This document shows, piece after piece, positions 54,118 through 63,182 of a stretch of 64,000 nucleotides of DNA; the stretch's first letter is position 1; the number at the start of each line of letters is the position of its first letter. The translations under genes were made by a program, and so were the position numbers. The stretch covers positions 248,001 through 312,000 of the forward strand of contig JYJJ01000079.1 in assembly GCA_003263775.1 (NCBI GenBank), in the 5' to 3' direction. The stretch is from Vibrio maritimus. Lineage in GTDB: Bacteria; Pseudomonadota; Gammaproteobacteria; Enterobacterales; Vibrionaceae. The notes beneath the pieces were generated by a model. The model saw only the letters and a program-made list of their open reading frames with translations, did not search any database and was not told the DNA's origin.

Positions 54118-55353
54118 CTAGCCAAGGCTTGGGAGTACATGAAAGCTTACAAGTAATTGAGCTACAACGATAACCAGGCCGATACTCATTGCGGCGTAAA
54201 GCGCAACTTGCCCACCACCCGTTTGATAGTGCGTAGCAGATTGAGCCTGCTCTAACTTGGTCTTACGAGTTTTCGCCACCATAACAGTAGGTAGAAATAT
54301 CGCCAGTATAGCTAGAGCGATTGCCGCGTATCCCAATGCCATAATAAAACCTTGTGGGTAGAACAGGGCAAAACATAAAGGTGGTAAAAAGGTAATCAGT
54401 GCCGCTAAAGCACGATGAGCAAACGCGCTGTCAGTTGATGTATCTGCTGATGCTTTACGGCCAAGATCTCGCAAGTATTCAAACAAGCCCAAGCTCACAC
54501 CTAAGAATGACGTCACTAAGGCTAGGTCTGCGAATACACCAATAATCGTTGCTAATCGCTCGACATGAACGGTGCTTGAAAGTAGCGAAATCAAGTTAGA
54601 TAAACCGCTATTTTCAACCAAGGTTTGTTGTTGTACAACGCCAAGCGTCACGAGTTGCCAAAAGACGTAAATGACCAACGGTAGGCTTGAACCGATAATG
54701 ATGGCTTTACGCAGCGAAGCGGTATCACCCTTTAGGTAGTTAACAATCGCTGGAATACTCCCGTGGAAACCAAAGGAGGTAAAAACTACTGGGATAGCCG
54801 CAACAATCAATCCTTGTTGGAGAGGAAGGCTGGTTAAGTAACCTTGAGTCACATTCGGTGCTAGCAAGAAAAGCACACTGCCCATGGCAATCAGTTTGAT
54901 GGTAAACAACACTCGATTCAGTTTGTCCACCGCATGCGTGCCAACGGTGACGGTCAATGCGACGATCAATGTAAATACTACGGTTGCTGTGGTTGATGAT
55001 AGAGAAAGACCAAACACCATCTCTAAGCGCTCAGCAAATTGACCGCCTCCTCCTGCAATGTATGCCGCACACAATGCATAGAACAAAAACAGCATAGCGA
55101 AGCTGGCGATGTACTTACCTTTCTTGCCTAGGATCTGTTTTGCAAGCGTATGTAGTGTCGCCGAATGGTCGGCATATTGGTGTAACTCAACCATTAGTAG
55201 TGCGGTATAGGCCATGAGCGCCCAAAGACCAACCATTAATAGCAGAGAGGTACCAAAACCGATGCCGGCAGAGGCGATGGGAAGGGCAAGCATACCTGCA
55301 CCTATGGTGGTGCCGGCGATGATGAGAGTGCTTCCGAGGACTTTTGATTGCAT
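54118..55353 (-). CDS. tyrP: Aromatic amino acid transporter (TyrP-like)
   Basis: A 411-residue permease with about eleven membrane helices. The N-terminal LGSTLIIAGTTIGAGMLALPIASAGIGF is the HAAAP-family signature shared by TyrP and Mtr. GFHGSIPAIVNYLKGD and VTSFLGVSLGLFEYLRDLG are also typical. The start at 55353 (MQSKVLGS) lines up with E. coli TyrP (MKNRTLGS); the ATG at 55374 adds seven odd residues. It imports tyrosine (or another aromatic amino acid) with protons. A perfect TyrR box lies about 150 bases upstream. Confidence 0.88.
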   Translation of the reverse strand: MQSKVLGSTLIIAGTTIGAGMLALPIASAGIGFGTSLLLMVGLWALMAYTALLMVELHQYADHSATLHTLAKQILGKKGKYIASFAMLFLFYALCAAYIAGGGGQFAERLEMVFGLSLSSTTATVVFTLIVALTVTVGTHAVDKLNRVLFTIKLIAMGSVLFLLAPNVTQGYLTSLPLQQGLIVAAIPVVFTSFGFHGSIPAIVNYLKGDTASLRKAIIIGSSLPLVIYVFWQLVTLGVVQQQTLVENSGLSNLISLLSSTVHVERLATIIGVFADLALVTSFLGVSLGLFEYLRDLGRKASADTSTDSAFAHRALAALITFLPPLCFALFYPQGFIMALGYAAIALAILAIFLPTVMVAKTRKTKLEQAQSATHYQTGGGQVALYAAMSIGLVIVVAQLLVSFHVLPSLG

Positions 55354-55499
55354 TGTATATAATTCTTTACGCATTGGTGGTAATTAGCGATATGTAAACT
55401 AATTTAACTGATGTTATAGACGCTAATTCTAATGATGGTGGGATTATGCAGTGCTAAAAGCTATCAATCAAGCACTTTGTACGATAATGTTTATATCTG

Positions 55500-55517
55500 T
55501 GTAAAGTATTATTTACA
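55500..55517. promoter_or_regulatory. TyrR box (perfect consensus)
   Basis: TGTAAA-GTATTA-TTTACA matches the strong TyrR consensus TGTAAA-N6-TTTACA exactly. A second TGTAAA half-site occurs at 55393-55398, nearer the permease start, possibly part of a weak box. Confidence 0.8.
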
Positions 55518-55651
55518 GTCAGGTTCTGAGGCACGAAGCAATCGTTTAACGATGACTTTGCTCAAGGAAATGGTATGAGTGAGTTGGGTTTCTTATTAAT
55601 GTCATATAGCGTTACTACATTGTCGTATAGACATGATTAAGGAATATGAGC

Positions 55652-55789
55652 ATGGAAAAAGACATCAACGAACACGAACTAGAGTGGCTAGATGCGATTG
55701 AAATTGGTCTGCTGCTGTCTGAGTTTGACGTGAACGAGCAAAGCGAAGAGCAATAGTCCTGTTACAAATAGTGGTAAGAAAAAGCGGTG
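55652..55789 (+). CDS. Small acidic-to-basic protein (45 aa)
   Basis: AAGGA lies nine bases before the ATG at 55652. The 45-residue product has an acidic helix (MEKDINEHELEWLDAIEIGLLLSEFDVNE) and a basic tail ending GKKKR. It is 65 bases upstream of the EEP-family gene on the same strand and downstream of the TyrR box. No known family. Support is the good ribosome-binding site and its place in the transcription unit. Confidence 0.5.
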
Positions 55790-55853
55790 AATAATCCCAC
55801 CAGCGACTATCCTAATGAAATGGAAGGAATTATCAGGGTAGTGAGGAACGAGT

Positions 55854-56792
55854 ATGGTACGAGTGTTTGCGCTGTTGACCATTCTTCTGCCGTTAGTTCT
55901 TGCCGTTTACCTAAGATTTTTCGAACCTTCCTGGCAGCTTGAGAACCTTGCTGCTTTCTTATCTTTATTCCCCTTCTATTTTGGTCTGTTGGCGCTGATA
56001 TTTTTAGTGATGCGCCACTGGCTGCTGTCTGCTGGGCTCTTGTTTACGGCACTAGTCTCTACGCTCGGAATGAGCGGCACATCCTTTAACCAGAGTGCTT
56101 GTGCCACTAATCGATTATCAGTTCTGCAATATAATGTGTTTTTTGATAACCCATCGCTGTCCTCGCTGATTGATTATGTGAACCAGGCTCAGCCAGACAT
56201 GGTTGTACTCCAAGAAGTCTCGCCAAGTCATGGGCAAGCACTAGAAGCCTTGTTTCGCAGCTATCCCTATTACTATGGTGGTCAGATTAGGGTTGGTTAT
56301 CCTAGTGGGCAAATGGTATTAAGTAAGACACCTCTTTATGGCATGACAACGCACCGTACTGCGGCTGGTCATGCTTTTATTAGTCTCGTTTGGCAAACTC
56401 GATTTGAGCAAGATGTCATGGTGATAGCGGCTCATCCGCCGTCTCCAAGAAACCACAAACACTGGAATGAGAGAAATGACTTGCTGGCAGAAATTGAAAC
56501 GTTAGCCCTTCGTTCTCCGTTAACATACAATCTAGTAGTGGGGGATTTTAATCTCGCGAGTACAACGCGCCGTTTCGACCAATTTCTTCCTATGTTTCAC
56601 ACTATGCCCATACACAGCTGGCCTGTGTTTCTTAAGCGCTGGCATTTACAAACTTACCCGATAGTAGCGATAGACCACTTATGGGTAAGTAATGAGAATA
56701 GCGATAGGTCTCCCATATGCCAAAGAGAGCGAGTCATGGAAATCACGGGCTCGGATCATGCGGCGGTAATGACTGTTTTGAATGTCGACTAG
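55854..56792 (+). CDS. Membrane-anchored endonuclease/exonuclease/phosphatase family protein
   Basis: A 312-residue protein with GAGGAA before the ATG. The N-terminus holds two or three membrane helices (VFALLTILLPLVLAVYLRFF, LAAFLSLFPFYFGLLALIFLVM, WLLSAGLLFTALVSTLGM). The catalytic EEP domain follows: SVLQYNVFFDNPS, MVVLQEVSP (Glu), LVVGDFNLAS (Asp-Asn), and the closing ITGSDHAAVM (Asp-His). The domain hydrolyses phosphodiester bonds of nucleic acids, lipids or inositides, facing the periplasm. The fold class is certain, the substrate is not. Confidence 0.88.
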   Translation: MVRVFALLTILLPLVLAVYLRFFEPSWQLENLAAFLSLFPFYFGLLALIFLVMRHWLLSAGLLFTALVSTLGMSGTSFNQSACATNRLSVLQYNVFFDNPSLSSLIDYVNQAQPDMVVLQEVSPSHGQALEALFRSYPYYYGGQIRVGYPSGQMVLSKTPLYGMTTHRTAAGHAFISLVWQTRFEQDVMVIAAHPPSPRNHKHWNERNDLLAEIETLALRSPLTYNLVVGDFNLASTTRRFDQFLPMFHTMPIHSWPVFLKRWHLQTYPIVAIDHLWVSNENSDRSPICQRERVMEITGSDHAAVMTVLNVD

Positions 56793-56811
56793 AGTGTGAA
56801 TTGAAGTGAAT

Positions 56812-56838
56812 AAAAAAGCGACCTTGAAGGTCGCTTTT
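56812..56838. terminator. Rho-independent terminator
   Basis: AAAAGCGACCTT / AAGGTCGCTTTT with a minimal loop, between convergent genes. Confidence 0.9.
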
Positions 56839-56872
56839 CTGATCGAGATGTTAGTTAACACCAGGGTATAGA

Positions 56873-57439
56873 TTATTTCTTGCGGCAGTACTCAGCGATA
56901 ACATACATCGCTTGACCGTTCGCTTTACCTTGAACGTGCTTTGGATCGTCAGGGTTAACGCTGATACCGCGAATCACGGTACCTTGTTTAATGACTTGAG
57001 AAGAACCTTTGATTGGCAGATCTTTGATTACCGTTACGTCGTCACCTTTTTTAAGTTCAACGCCGTTCACGTCACGTGGCTTCTCTTGGTTCTCATCAAG
57101 ACCAAGCTCAGCCCATTTTGCTACTTCTTCGTCCATGTACATCATGTCGACGAGATCTTGAGCCCAGCCTTCAGCTGATAGACGCTTAAGTTGGCGCCAT
57201 GCCATAACTTGAACCGGCGCAACTTGGCTCCACATACTGTCGTTTAGGCAACGCCAGTGGTTCACGTCCATGGTCTCTGGGTTTTCAATCTGGCTCTTAC
57301 ATGTGTCGCAAAGCATAATCGCGTGATCAACCGTGATTTGTGTATGAGGGGCAACAGCGAATGGCGTGAGAGCCGTTTCGGCAGCACAAAGTTCACATTT
57401 GTTTTCGCAGCGTTCAAGCATGGTTGCTTCAGTAGACAT
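56873..57439 (-). CDS. PhnA-family zinc-ribbon protein (YjdM-like)
   Basis: A 188-residue protein. The N-terminal zinc ribbon has CELC and CDTC pairs (ENKCELCAAETALTPFAV..., IMLCDTCKSQIE). The C-terminal PhnA domain contains DVNGVELKKGDDVTVIKDLPIKGSSQVIKQGTVIRGISVNPDDPKHVQGKANGQAMYVIAEYCRKK. Despite the name, YjdM/PhnA proteins are not proven phosphonate enzymes, and no phosphonate gene is nearby. AAGG lies upstream of the ATG. Confidence 0.9.
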   Translation of the reverse strand: MSTEATMLERCENKCELCAAETALTPFAVAPHTQITVDHAIMLCDTCKSQIENPETMDVNHWRCLNDSMWSQVAPVQVMAWRQLKRLSAEGWAQDLVDMMYMDEEVAKWAELGLDENQEKPRDVNGVELKKGDDVTVIKDLPIKGSSQVIKQGTVIRGISVNPDDPKHVQGKANGQAMYVIAEYCRKK

Positions 57440-57573
57440 ACATATACCTTATTTTGATATGACCAGCAGCCGATAAGCTGATGGTTAAGATGATGTGGTA
57501 CTTAATTTTAGTATCACTGGATTGATAGCCGCGCATTATACATGGTTTTACGAAAAAGTGTGATCTTGGGCAT

Positions 57574-57604
57574 AAAAAAGCACGGTCGAGACCGTGCTTT
57601 TACT
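57574..57604. terminator. Rho-independent terminator
   Basis: AAAAGCACGGTC / GACCGTGCTTTT with a two-base loop, just past the volA stop. Confidence 0.92.
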
Positions 57605-57616
57605 AGAAAGATACGT

Positions 57617-60061
57617 TTATTCAAGGACGGATGTGTCTTGCACTATCGCTGCATTCCCTTCAATGAACGTCACGACTTGTGCTTGCATTTCAGAGTGATG
57701 AGCAATGTCGTTAGTGCCCTGTGGAATAACATACGTTGAGTGTTCTCCATTGCTATTAAACTTAACAAACGGCTTGATTTGTGGCCCAAGCCCACTGCTT
57801 GCAACTACTGGTGTCAAAGCTAGTTGCGTTGCTAGTGGCTCCGTGCCCGCCAGTGGTGAGCTCAATGCATATTTGGTAGGTGGAGTGCCATCGGGTCCCC
57901 TAACATTGTTGGGCACTGTATCATCACCAAGGACTTGCGCCATATACGCTTCAGTCGTAGTCGTGTTGAGCACAGCCGCATGGTTGATAGGATCCGCGGT
58001 ATCAAGCACGGTTTGGGCAGCAAAACTAAATTGAGATGTTGCTGAAATGAGTGCAGGGTAGTTTATGGCTGGGTTGAGATTCTCAAAGCCATTTAAACAG
58101 TTTATCTCATAGTTATCGGTACCTGGTGTGCCACAGTTATCCGCTGCATAGGAAGCATATTCAGCAATACCACCTAGTGCGACGTTGTGAGTGACAACTG
58201 GACCAAATGCTTCGGATCCAAGCAATAGATTCGCGATTTGCCCACCAGCATTCACAAACGAAGCGTTTTTGAATGAGAATAATGGATCTACGGTTGGGTC
58301 AAGTGTTGCACTTGATTGTGCTACTGCTGGAACACCTAATATGCCACCAAGAGAGTGACCGACAAAGCTTGGCGCAAAGCTTGTTAAAAGAGGGAGTGCT
58401 TCTATCGGCGTACCCGCAAATTGCAATGCTAGCTGATTGGTACCAAGCGCTAAGCGCAAAGTGATCAGGTCGAGCATAGATTGGCGAATGTTATCACGCG
58501 CGACCGGAAGCACGGACAAGTTCATATAAGCTAGAACATTTGAATTAGCCGAGCGTTCCTCATCTAGGCTTCTATCGCCATGAATTGGAGCGTCAATGGC
58601 GATAACTGCGTAACCCGTTAACGCGAGGTTATTAGCAAAAAAGTAGCTGTTTTCTTTTGCCGATGTTATACCGTGTTGATAGATGACCAGCCCTTTTAAC
58701 GGAATACCCGTGTTTGGGTCTTGGTTGGTAGGAGTAAAGAGTAGATAGTTCACTTCTTCGATCGACTTAATCACTGGTACCGGCGCATATTGCGTCACAA
58801 TACGATTGGTGTCGTAGCGAGAGCCATCCAGTTTCGTGAATGTGTAACCAATGATGTCTTGAAGTTTCGACGCAGGATCTGCGAAAAACTCAGAAGGGTT
58901 GATGCCGTATCCAACTAACTGTTCGGAGAAGTGATTGAGTTCTGCTTCATCGGTTACTGCATCATTGATGATCGCTAAACTCGTCGAACCAGACTCAAAC
59001 GGTTGTGTATTCCAATCTGTGCCAGTCTCTAGGTAGTATGGAAGTTTAACGGTTCCTCGGCTGACGGTAACCATATTTGGAGTGTTTAGATTGTAAAGAC
59101 CAATAACCTGGTCACGCTGCGCGGCTGACGCAATGTACTTTGTAAAATTAGCATCGTTTGCTAGTACCGTCGCGTAGTCTGCCCCTGTACCAAAGGTCAT
59201 TTGACCAATCGTGGCCACTGGAACGTTATTGGGATTTGCACTCTCTTTCCATATTGTGTCGTAGCTGTAGTCCGCTCCCTGCGCCAAGGCCAGCATCCCT
59301 TTTGTTGCCGCAAGCGTGGCACCAACAGACTGGGTACTAAACCAAGCGGAATATACAATGCTTTCTGCGCTGACGGGGTTGGGCGTTAGTGCAGTGGTCG
59401 CGCCTTCAACTAACGCCTCAACACCATAGGTTAGCTGCTGAGGAGCGACTAAGTCACCTGACTCGTAAGGGCGTGACTTTGATTTCAATGAGGCGTAGCT
59501 TTGAGACATACCCACTTTTTCGCCATTAGTATCTAAGAGCGAATCATTGACCGCGACGAGGTATTCAGCGGCGGGCTCTAATGGTTGAGTTGGGGTAATC
59601 ACAAGGTTACCACCTGATACACTGACAAAATAATCGGTAGGGAATACCAGTACTTTCTCCGGTGCTGGATTACCTGTCATTTTATCTGAGATCTTAACAA
59701 GGCTTACTGATGCGGCTGCAGTCGCAGCATCCAATTGTCCAGAAAAGGGAATAAGAAAGCTTGCGGTTGTCGACCAACCATCCATTTGGCCCATGGCCGC
59801 GAGTGGGTTCGACAATGCACTGTCATCGGTAGGTATTTCGATAGTTCCGTCTACGGCATTGAAGAGCAGGTTATTTGGAACGGGTACGGTGGCGTTTGCA
59901 CCGTTTAAGATAAACTCAAGCTTAGTTGGTTGAGCGAGGGACGTAGTAATAAACGACTCATAAGTCGGCAGTGTAGGTTCACCACTTTGCGTGGCGTCGC
60001 TGCCACAACCAGAAAGTAAAAGAGCGCCAGACAGTGCGGTCGCGAGAATTGTTTTTTTCAT
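57617..60061 (-). CDS. volA: Surface lysophospholipase VolA
   Basis: An 814-residue lipoprotein whose start at 60061 (MKKTILATALSGALLLSGC, lipobox LSGC) has AAAGGA upstream; the longer frame from 60220 overlaps fadL and is rejected. It carries an alpha/beta-hydrolase core with IYQHGITSAKENSYFFANNLA, IAIDAPIHGDRS and the nucleophile motif FVGHSLGG (Ser570). In V. cholerae VolA is displayed on the outer membrane, cleaves lysophosphatidylcholine and passes the fatty acid to FadL. Gene order here (fadL then volA, 22 bases apart) matches. Residues 20-350 are a long beta-rich N-terminal part. Confidence 0.93.
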   Translation of the reverse strand: MKKTILATALSGALLLSGCGSDATQSGEPTLPTYESFITTSLAQPTKLEFILNGANATVPVPNNLLFNAVDGTIEIPTDDSALSNPLAAMGQMDGWSTTASFLIPFSGQLDAATAAASVSLVKISDKMTGNPAPEKVLVFPTDYFVSVSGGNLVITPTQPLEPAAEYLVAVNDSLLDTNGEKVGMSQSYASLKSKSRPYESGDLVAPQQLTYGVEALVEGATTALTPNPVSAESIVYSAWFSTQSVGATLAATKGMLALAQGADYSYDTIWKESANPNNVPVATIGQMTFGTGADYATVLANDANFTKYIASAAQRDQVIGLYNLNTPNMVTVSRGTVKLPYYLETGTDWNTQPFESGSTSLAIINDAVTDEAELNHFSEQLVGYGINPSEFFADPASKLQDIIGYTFTKLDGSRYDTNRIVTQYAPVPVIKSIEEVNYLLFTPTNQDPNTGIPLKGLVIYQHGITSAKENSYFFANNLALTGYAVIAIDAPIHGDRSLDEERSANSNVLAYMNLSVLPVARDNIRQSMLDLITLRLALGTNQLALQFAGTPIEALPLLTSFAPSFVGHSLGGILGVPAVAQSSATLDPTVDPLFSFKNASFVNAGGQIANLLLGSEAFGPVVTHNVALGGIAEYASYAADNCGTPGTDNYEINCLNGFENLNPAINYPALISATSQFSFAAQTVLDTADPINHAAVLNTTTTEAYMAQVLGDDTVPNNVRGPDGTPPTKYALSSPLAGTEPLATQLALTPVVASSGLGPQIKPFVKFNSNGEHSTYVIPQGTNDIAHHSEMQAQVVTFIEGNAAIVQDTSVLE

Positions 60062-60083
60062 TATTGAATCCTTTCTCTGGCCA

Positions 60084-61334
60084 TTAATTGAATACATAGT
60101 TGACTTGGAGTGCACCAATAGCGGCAGATGACGAGGCTTCGAACGTGAGCACTTCACCGGCAGCGTTCTCTTCAGTGAACGAGCCAGATTTACCATGGAT
60201 GTACGTAAGGCCAGCATCAAACGATAGGTTAGGGCTCCACTGATAGGTAAACCCAGCGGAATACCAATAGCGGTCGGTATCTGGGATGCTTAATGTGGTT
60301 TTACCAGCTTGCTGATCAAGCGCGAAGCCTGCTCGAAGTGTCCAGTCTTGATTTAGATAATGGGTAAAGCCAAGCGAGTAACGATCGTTGTCGTTATAGT
60401 CTTCCTTCTTATAGAAACACTGACCAGCGGTGCCATCGTTACAATCAGGTGAGGTTGCTTTTAGTTCTTTAAAGCTGCTCCATTCGGTTCTAAACCAACT
60501 GTAATGAAGCGCCCATTTCTCAGCGAATTTGTGATAGCCAGATAGCTCCCAAATCGAGGGTAAGGTGACATCTAAGCGTCCATCTACGGTTGGCTTGGTC
60601 GCGATGCCTGAATCGTAGCTCGAGAATTCACCATCCTTGAACTCTAGGTCAACGGTGGAGCGGTAAGTAAGTGCAAGGCGATTGTTTTGGTTAATTTCAT
60701 ACAGTGCGCCAATGTTCCAACCGTAGCCAAATGTATCGCCTTTTAGGCCGATAAGTTTGTCGCTTGGGTTACCTCCACCAAATGCTGGTGCTAGACCGCC
60801 TTTATGACGGGTGAGTTCAGCTTCAGCATGAGTCAGATTCACTCCAGCACCTACAGAAAATGATTCGTTAATACGATAGGCAATATTAGGGTTAAGACTG
60901 ACAGTAATAAGAGAGGTGTCACCCGCGAGATCACCAGCGTAAATGCCATCTGGATAGTCAGTCGCAACGCCGTAGTTGGTAAATAAACCAAGTCCCCATG
61001 CCCAATTTTCATTAATAGGGCTGATGTAATAAGCACCTGGCACGAGCTGGGTTGGTGCAACGTCTTTAGAGGTTTGATTAATAGGGGAGGTTTGTGTCAC
61101 ATCAACCTGCGGATCCACCACAGAAATGGCACCGGAGAACTGTGCAGTATCAAACAACGTCATTGCCGCAGGGTTGCGAGCTAACACACTCGCATTATCA
61201 GCAACCGCACCTTCACCGGAAAAGGCGCGTCCAAGACCGGATGCGGAGTGTTCGTTTGCCTGAAATCCAGCAGCAAAGACGGTGGGAGCAGCAACAGCGA
61301 GCGCTATTGGTGTCAGCAGCATTCTTCTTTTCAT
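60084..61334 (-). CDS. fadL: Long-chain fatty acid transporter FadL
   Basis: A 416-residue outer membrane beta-barrel: signal peptide MKRRMLLTPIALAVAAPTVFA, then the hallmark GFQANEHSASGLGRAFSGEGAVADNASVLARNPAAMTLF (the N-terminal hatch). A barrel of alternating aromatic strands follows, ending IGALQVNYVFN with C-terminal asparagine after phenylalanine. A disulfide pair is likely in SPDCNDGTAGQCFYKK. It takes up long-chain fatty acids. The first gene of the fadL-volA operon, with a FadR-like box 65 bases upstream. Confidence 0.95.
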   Translation of the reverse strand: MKRRMLLTPIALAVAAPTVFAAGFQANEHSASGLGRAFSGEGAVADNASVLARNPAAMTLFDTAQFSGAISVVDPQVDVTQTSPINQTSKDVAPTQLVPGAYYISPINENWAWGLGLFTNYGVATDYPDGIYAGDLAGDTSLITVSLNPNIAYRINESFSVGAGVNLTHAEAELTRHKGGLAPAFGGGNPSDKLIGLKGDTFGYGWNIGALYEINQNNRLALTYRSTVDLEFKDGEFSSYDSGIATKPTVDGRLDVTLPSIWELSGYHKFAEKWALHYSWFRTEWSSFKELKATSPDCNDGTAGQCFYKKEDYNDNDRYSLGFTHYLNQDWTLRAGFALDQQAGKTTLSIPDTDRYWYSAGFTYQWSPNLSFDAGLTYIHGKSGSFTEENAAGEVLTFEASSSAAIGALQVNYVFN

Positions 61335-61398
61335 TTAGTCGTCCTTTCATAAATGTAGGGGATCTGAACTGTCGCATCTTTGAGTGACTATGTAGTGC

Positions 61399-61415
61399 GA
61401 CTTGTCAGACCTGTT
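61399..61415. promoter_or_regulatory. FadR-like operator upstream of fadL
   Basis: GACTTGTCAGACCTGTT agrees with the FadR 17-mer (A/T)(G/A)CTGGTCNGACNTGTT at 15 of 17 positions. It sits 65-81 bases upstream of the fadL ATG, a good place for repression in the absence of fatty acids. Confidence 0.7.
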
Positions 61416-61535
61416 GTTAACTATATGTAACAGCGAAGTAAATTAAAAGAAGTAATGCTCAAAAATGATACAGGCGTGCGCTATGGTGCTAGTTGCATTA
61501 AGGAAAAGCAGAAGGGGTTCACAAAAAGAGAGAAC

Positions 61536-61558
61536 CGCCGGATAGTAAGCATCCGGCG
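61536..61558 (-). terminator. Terminator of the M48 gene
   Basis: CGCCGGAT / ATCCGGCG with a seven-base loop; on the minus strand it leads into CTCTCTTTTTG. Confidence 0.75.
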
Positions 61559-61568
61559 TAAATCACGT

Positions 61569-62357
61569 TTAGGCTTTTTTACAGGTCGGGTGTGAAATGT
61601 CGTATTCAGGGAGTTGATTTGCTTTGGCTTTCAAATCTGAAATGCGCGTATCGTGAGATGGGTGCGTAGAGAGAAGCTCCGGTGGTTGGTTTCCTCCAGA
61701 TGCTTTCGCCATGTTTTTCCATAGTTCAACACTTTGGAATGGGTCAAAGCCGCTTTTCGCCATGAGCTCTAGACCAACGATATCGGCTTCTGACTCTTGA
61801 GTACGTCCATAAGGTAAAATCACTCCATACTGAACACCCACGCCAAGAGCTGCCATCGTGACATCTTTATATTGGGAGCCGCCAAGCGCTACGCTTGTTA
61901 CTTGAAGGCCAGCATTGGCGAGCTGAGATTGTGACAAACGTTCGTTGCTGTGATCAGCCAGAACGTGAGCGACTTCGTGGCCAATAACGGTGGCTAACTG
62001 GTCTTGATTTACCGCAACATCCAACAACCCGGTATAAACGCCAATTTTACCACCAGGCAGAGCAAACGCATTTACTTGGTCAGAGTCGAAAACGACAACT
62101 TCCCATTGAGAAAACTCGGGTTGCGGTGGGACATGATCAGTGATGGCTTTAGCCACACATTGCACGTATTCATTGACTTGTTTGTTGTTGCTGATTTTTA
62201 GCTCTTTCTTCATCTGCTCGAATGATTGAGCACCGAGATCGCTCATTTGAGCATCTGAGAAAAGTATGATCTGGTTACGTCCAGTTGGAGACGACGAACA
62301 AGCTGCAATAGCGACGGTTACAGCAGCGCTGCAGCACACCTTTGTCCAACGTTTCAT
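61569..62357 (-). CDS. M48-family metalloprotease lipoprotein
   Basis: The start at 62357 has GGGAG eight bases upstream and opens a lipoprotein signal (MKRWTKVCCSAAVTVAIAAC; lipobox IAAC). 262 residues, with zinc motif VIGHEVAHVLADH (HExxH) and the third ligand in ESEADIVGLELMAKSGFDP (E-x-x-A-D). SVELWKNM and STHPSHDTRISDL are family features near the C-terminus. It resembles the LoiP/YcaL group of outer-membrane quality-control proteases, which degrade misassembled envelope proteins. Confidence 0.9.
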   Translation of the reverse strand: MKRWTKVCCSAAVTVAIAACSSSPTGRNQIILFSDAQMSDLGAQSFEQMKKELKISNNKQVNEYVQCVAKAITDHVPPQPEFSQWEVVVFDSDQVNAFALPGGKIGVYTGLLDVAVNQDQLATVIGHEVAHVLADHSNERLSQSQLANAGLQVTSVALGGSQYKDVTMAALGVGVQYGVILPYGRTQESEADIVGLELMAKSGFDPFQSVELWKNMAKASGGNQPPELLSTHPSHDTRISDLKAKANQLPEYDISHPTCKKA

Positions 62358-62452
62358 GGTGAAGACTCCCTTGTCCTTGTGAGATGTTTGCCTTTCTGGG
62401 TAACTGAAGGCATCATTCCTATCATTCAATCAGCTAAGTATAGGATTTATCG

Positions 62453-62884
62453 ATGAGTATTTGGAAGAAGAATATTTCTTTAGAGGCGCTGAATCGCACA
62501 TCTAAGAATACGCTTATGGAGCATCTTCAAATCGAATACACGGACTTTAGCGACAATACCTTGTCGGCAACCATGCCAGTGTGCAGCTTTACTCATCAAC
62601 CCTTGGGTATGCTGCATGGTGGCGCGTCGGTGGTACTGGCAGAGACGCTTGGTTCGTTAGCGGCTAATTTTTGCGTTGACGATGACCATTATTGTGTTGG
62701 TTTAGACATCAATGCTAACCATATCAGAGCGATGCGGTCTGGGTATGTCATTGGTACCGCGAAACCCATGCACCTTGGCGTTTCTACGCAGGTTTGGCAA
62801 ATTGATATTGCCGATGAAAAGCAACGTTTGGTGTGTACCAGCCGCCTCACGATTGCGGTGAAAAAGCGTAAAAAGGGAAAGTAA
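62453..62884 (+). CDS. Hotdog-fold thioesterase (PaaI/MenI-like)
   Basis: A 143-residue acyl-CoA thioesterase. The hotdog signature PLGMLHGGASVVLAETLGSLAAN has the catalytic His-Gly-Gly and Glu, and GLDINANHIRAMRSGYVIGTAKPMHLGVSTQVWQIDI completes the fold. Nearest relatives by motif are E. coli YdiI/YbdB; YdiI acts in menaquinone synthesis. The stop overlaps the ATG of the next gene (TAATG), so the two are translationally coupled. Confidence 0.88.
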   Translation: MSIWKKNISLEALNRTSKNTLMEHLQIEYTDFSDNTLSATMPVCSFTHQPLGMLHGGASVVLAETLGSLAANFCVDDDHYCVGLDINANHIRAMRSGYVIGTAKPMHLGVSTQVWQIDIADEKQRLVCTSRLTIAVKKRKKGK

Positions 62885-63117
62885 TGGTTATCAATTTTTC
62901 CTCGGGCAAGGTGATTGCGACACCGCATGAAGTTGTGGTTCGCTACCAAGTTGGTCAAATCACGCTGCAGTCTCAAGTAGACGCACTTCAGCTAATTTTG
63001 CCTGCCTGTATCCTGTCCGCAAATGGCGCAGAATGTAAGTGGTCGATCAAACTGGACGATGAATCTCAAGTAAAGGCGATTTCTGAGGCATGTAGCATCG
63101 AGATCATGCGCGTGTAA
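62884..63117 (+). CDS. DUF3389 family protein
   Basis: A 77-residue protein overlapping the thioesterase stop by one base. It begins MVINFSSGKVIATPHEVVVRYQVGQITLQSQVDALQLI, a pattern I associate with DUF3389, a family found mainly in Vibrio. No motif suggests a function. Coupling to the thioesterase hints at a linked role. Confidence 0.75.
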   Translation: MVINFSSGKVIATPHEVVVRYQVGQITLQSQVDALQLILPACILSANGAECKWSIKLDDESQVKAISEACSIEIMRV

Positions 63118-63133
63118 CTTGCTAATTATGTTT

Positions 63134-63182
63134 ATAAAGAGGAAACTTAATGGCAAAAGCATTAATGGAATTTCCTCTTTAT
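63134..63182 (+). promoter_or_regulatory. Nested inverted repeat over the sgrR start
   Basis: Outer arms ATAAAGAGGAAA (63134-63145) and TTTCCTCTTTAT (63171-63182) are perfectly complementary. Inner arms TTAATG (63147-63152) and CATTAA (63160-63165) also pair. The structure contains the ribosome-binding site and start codon of a leader ORF, and its right arm ends inside the sgrR ATG. Confidence 0.6.
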
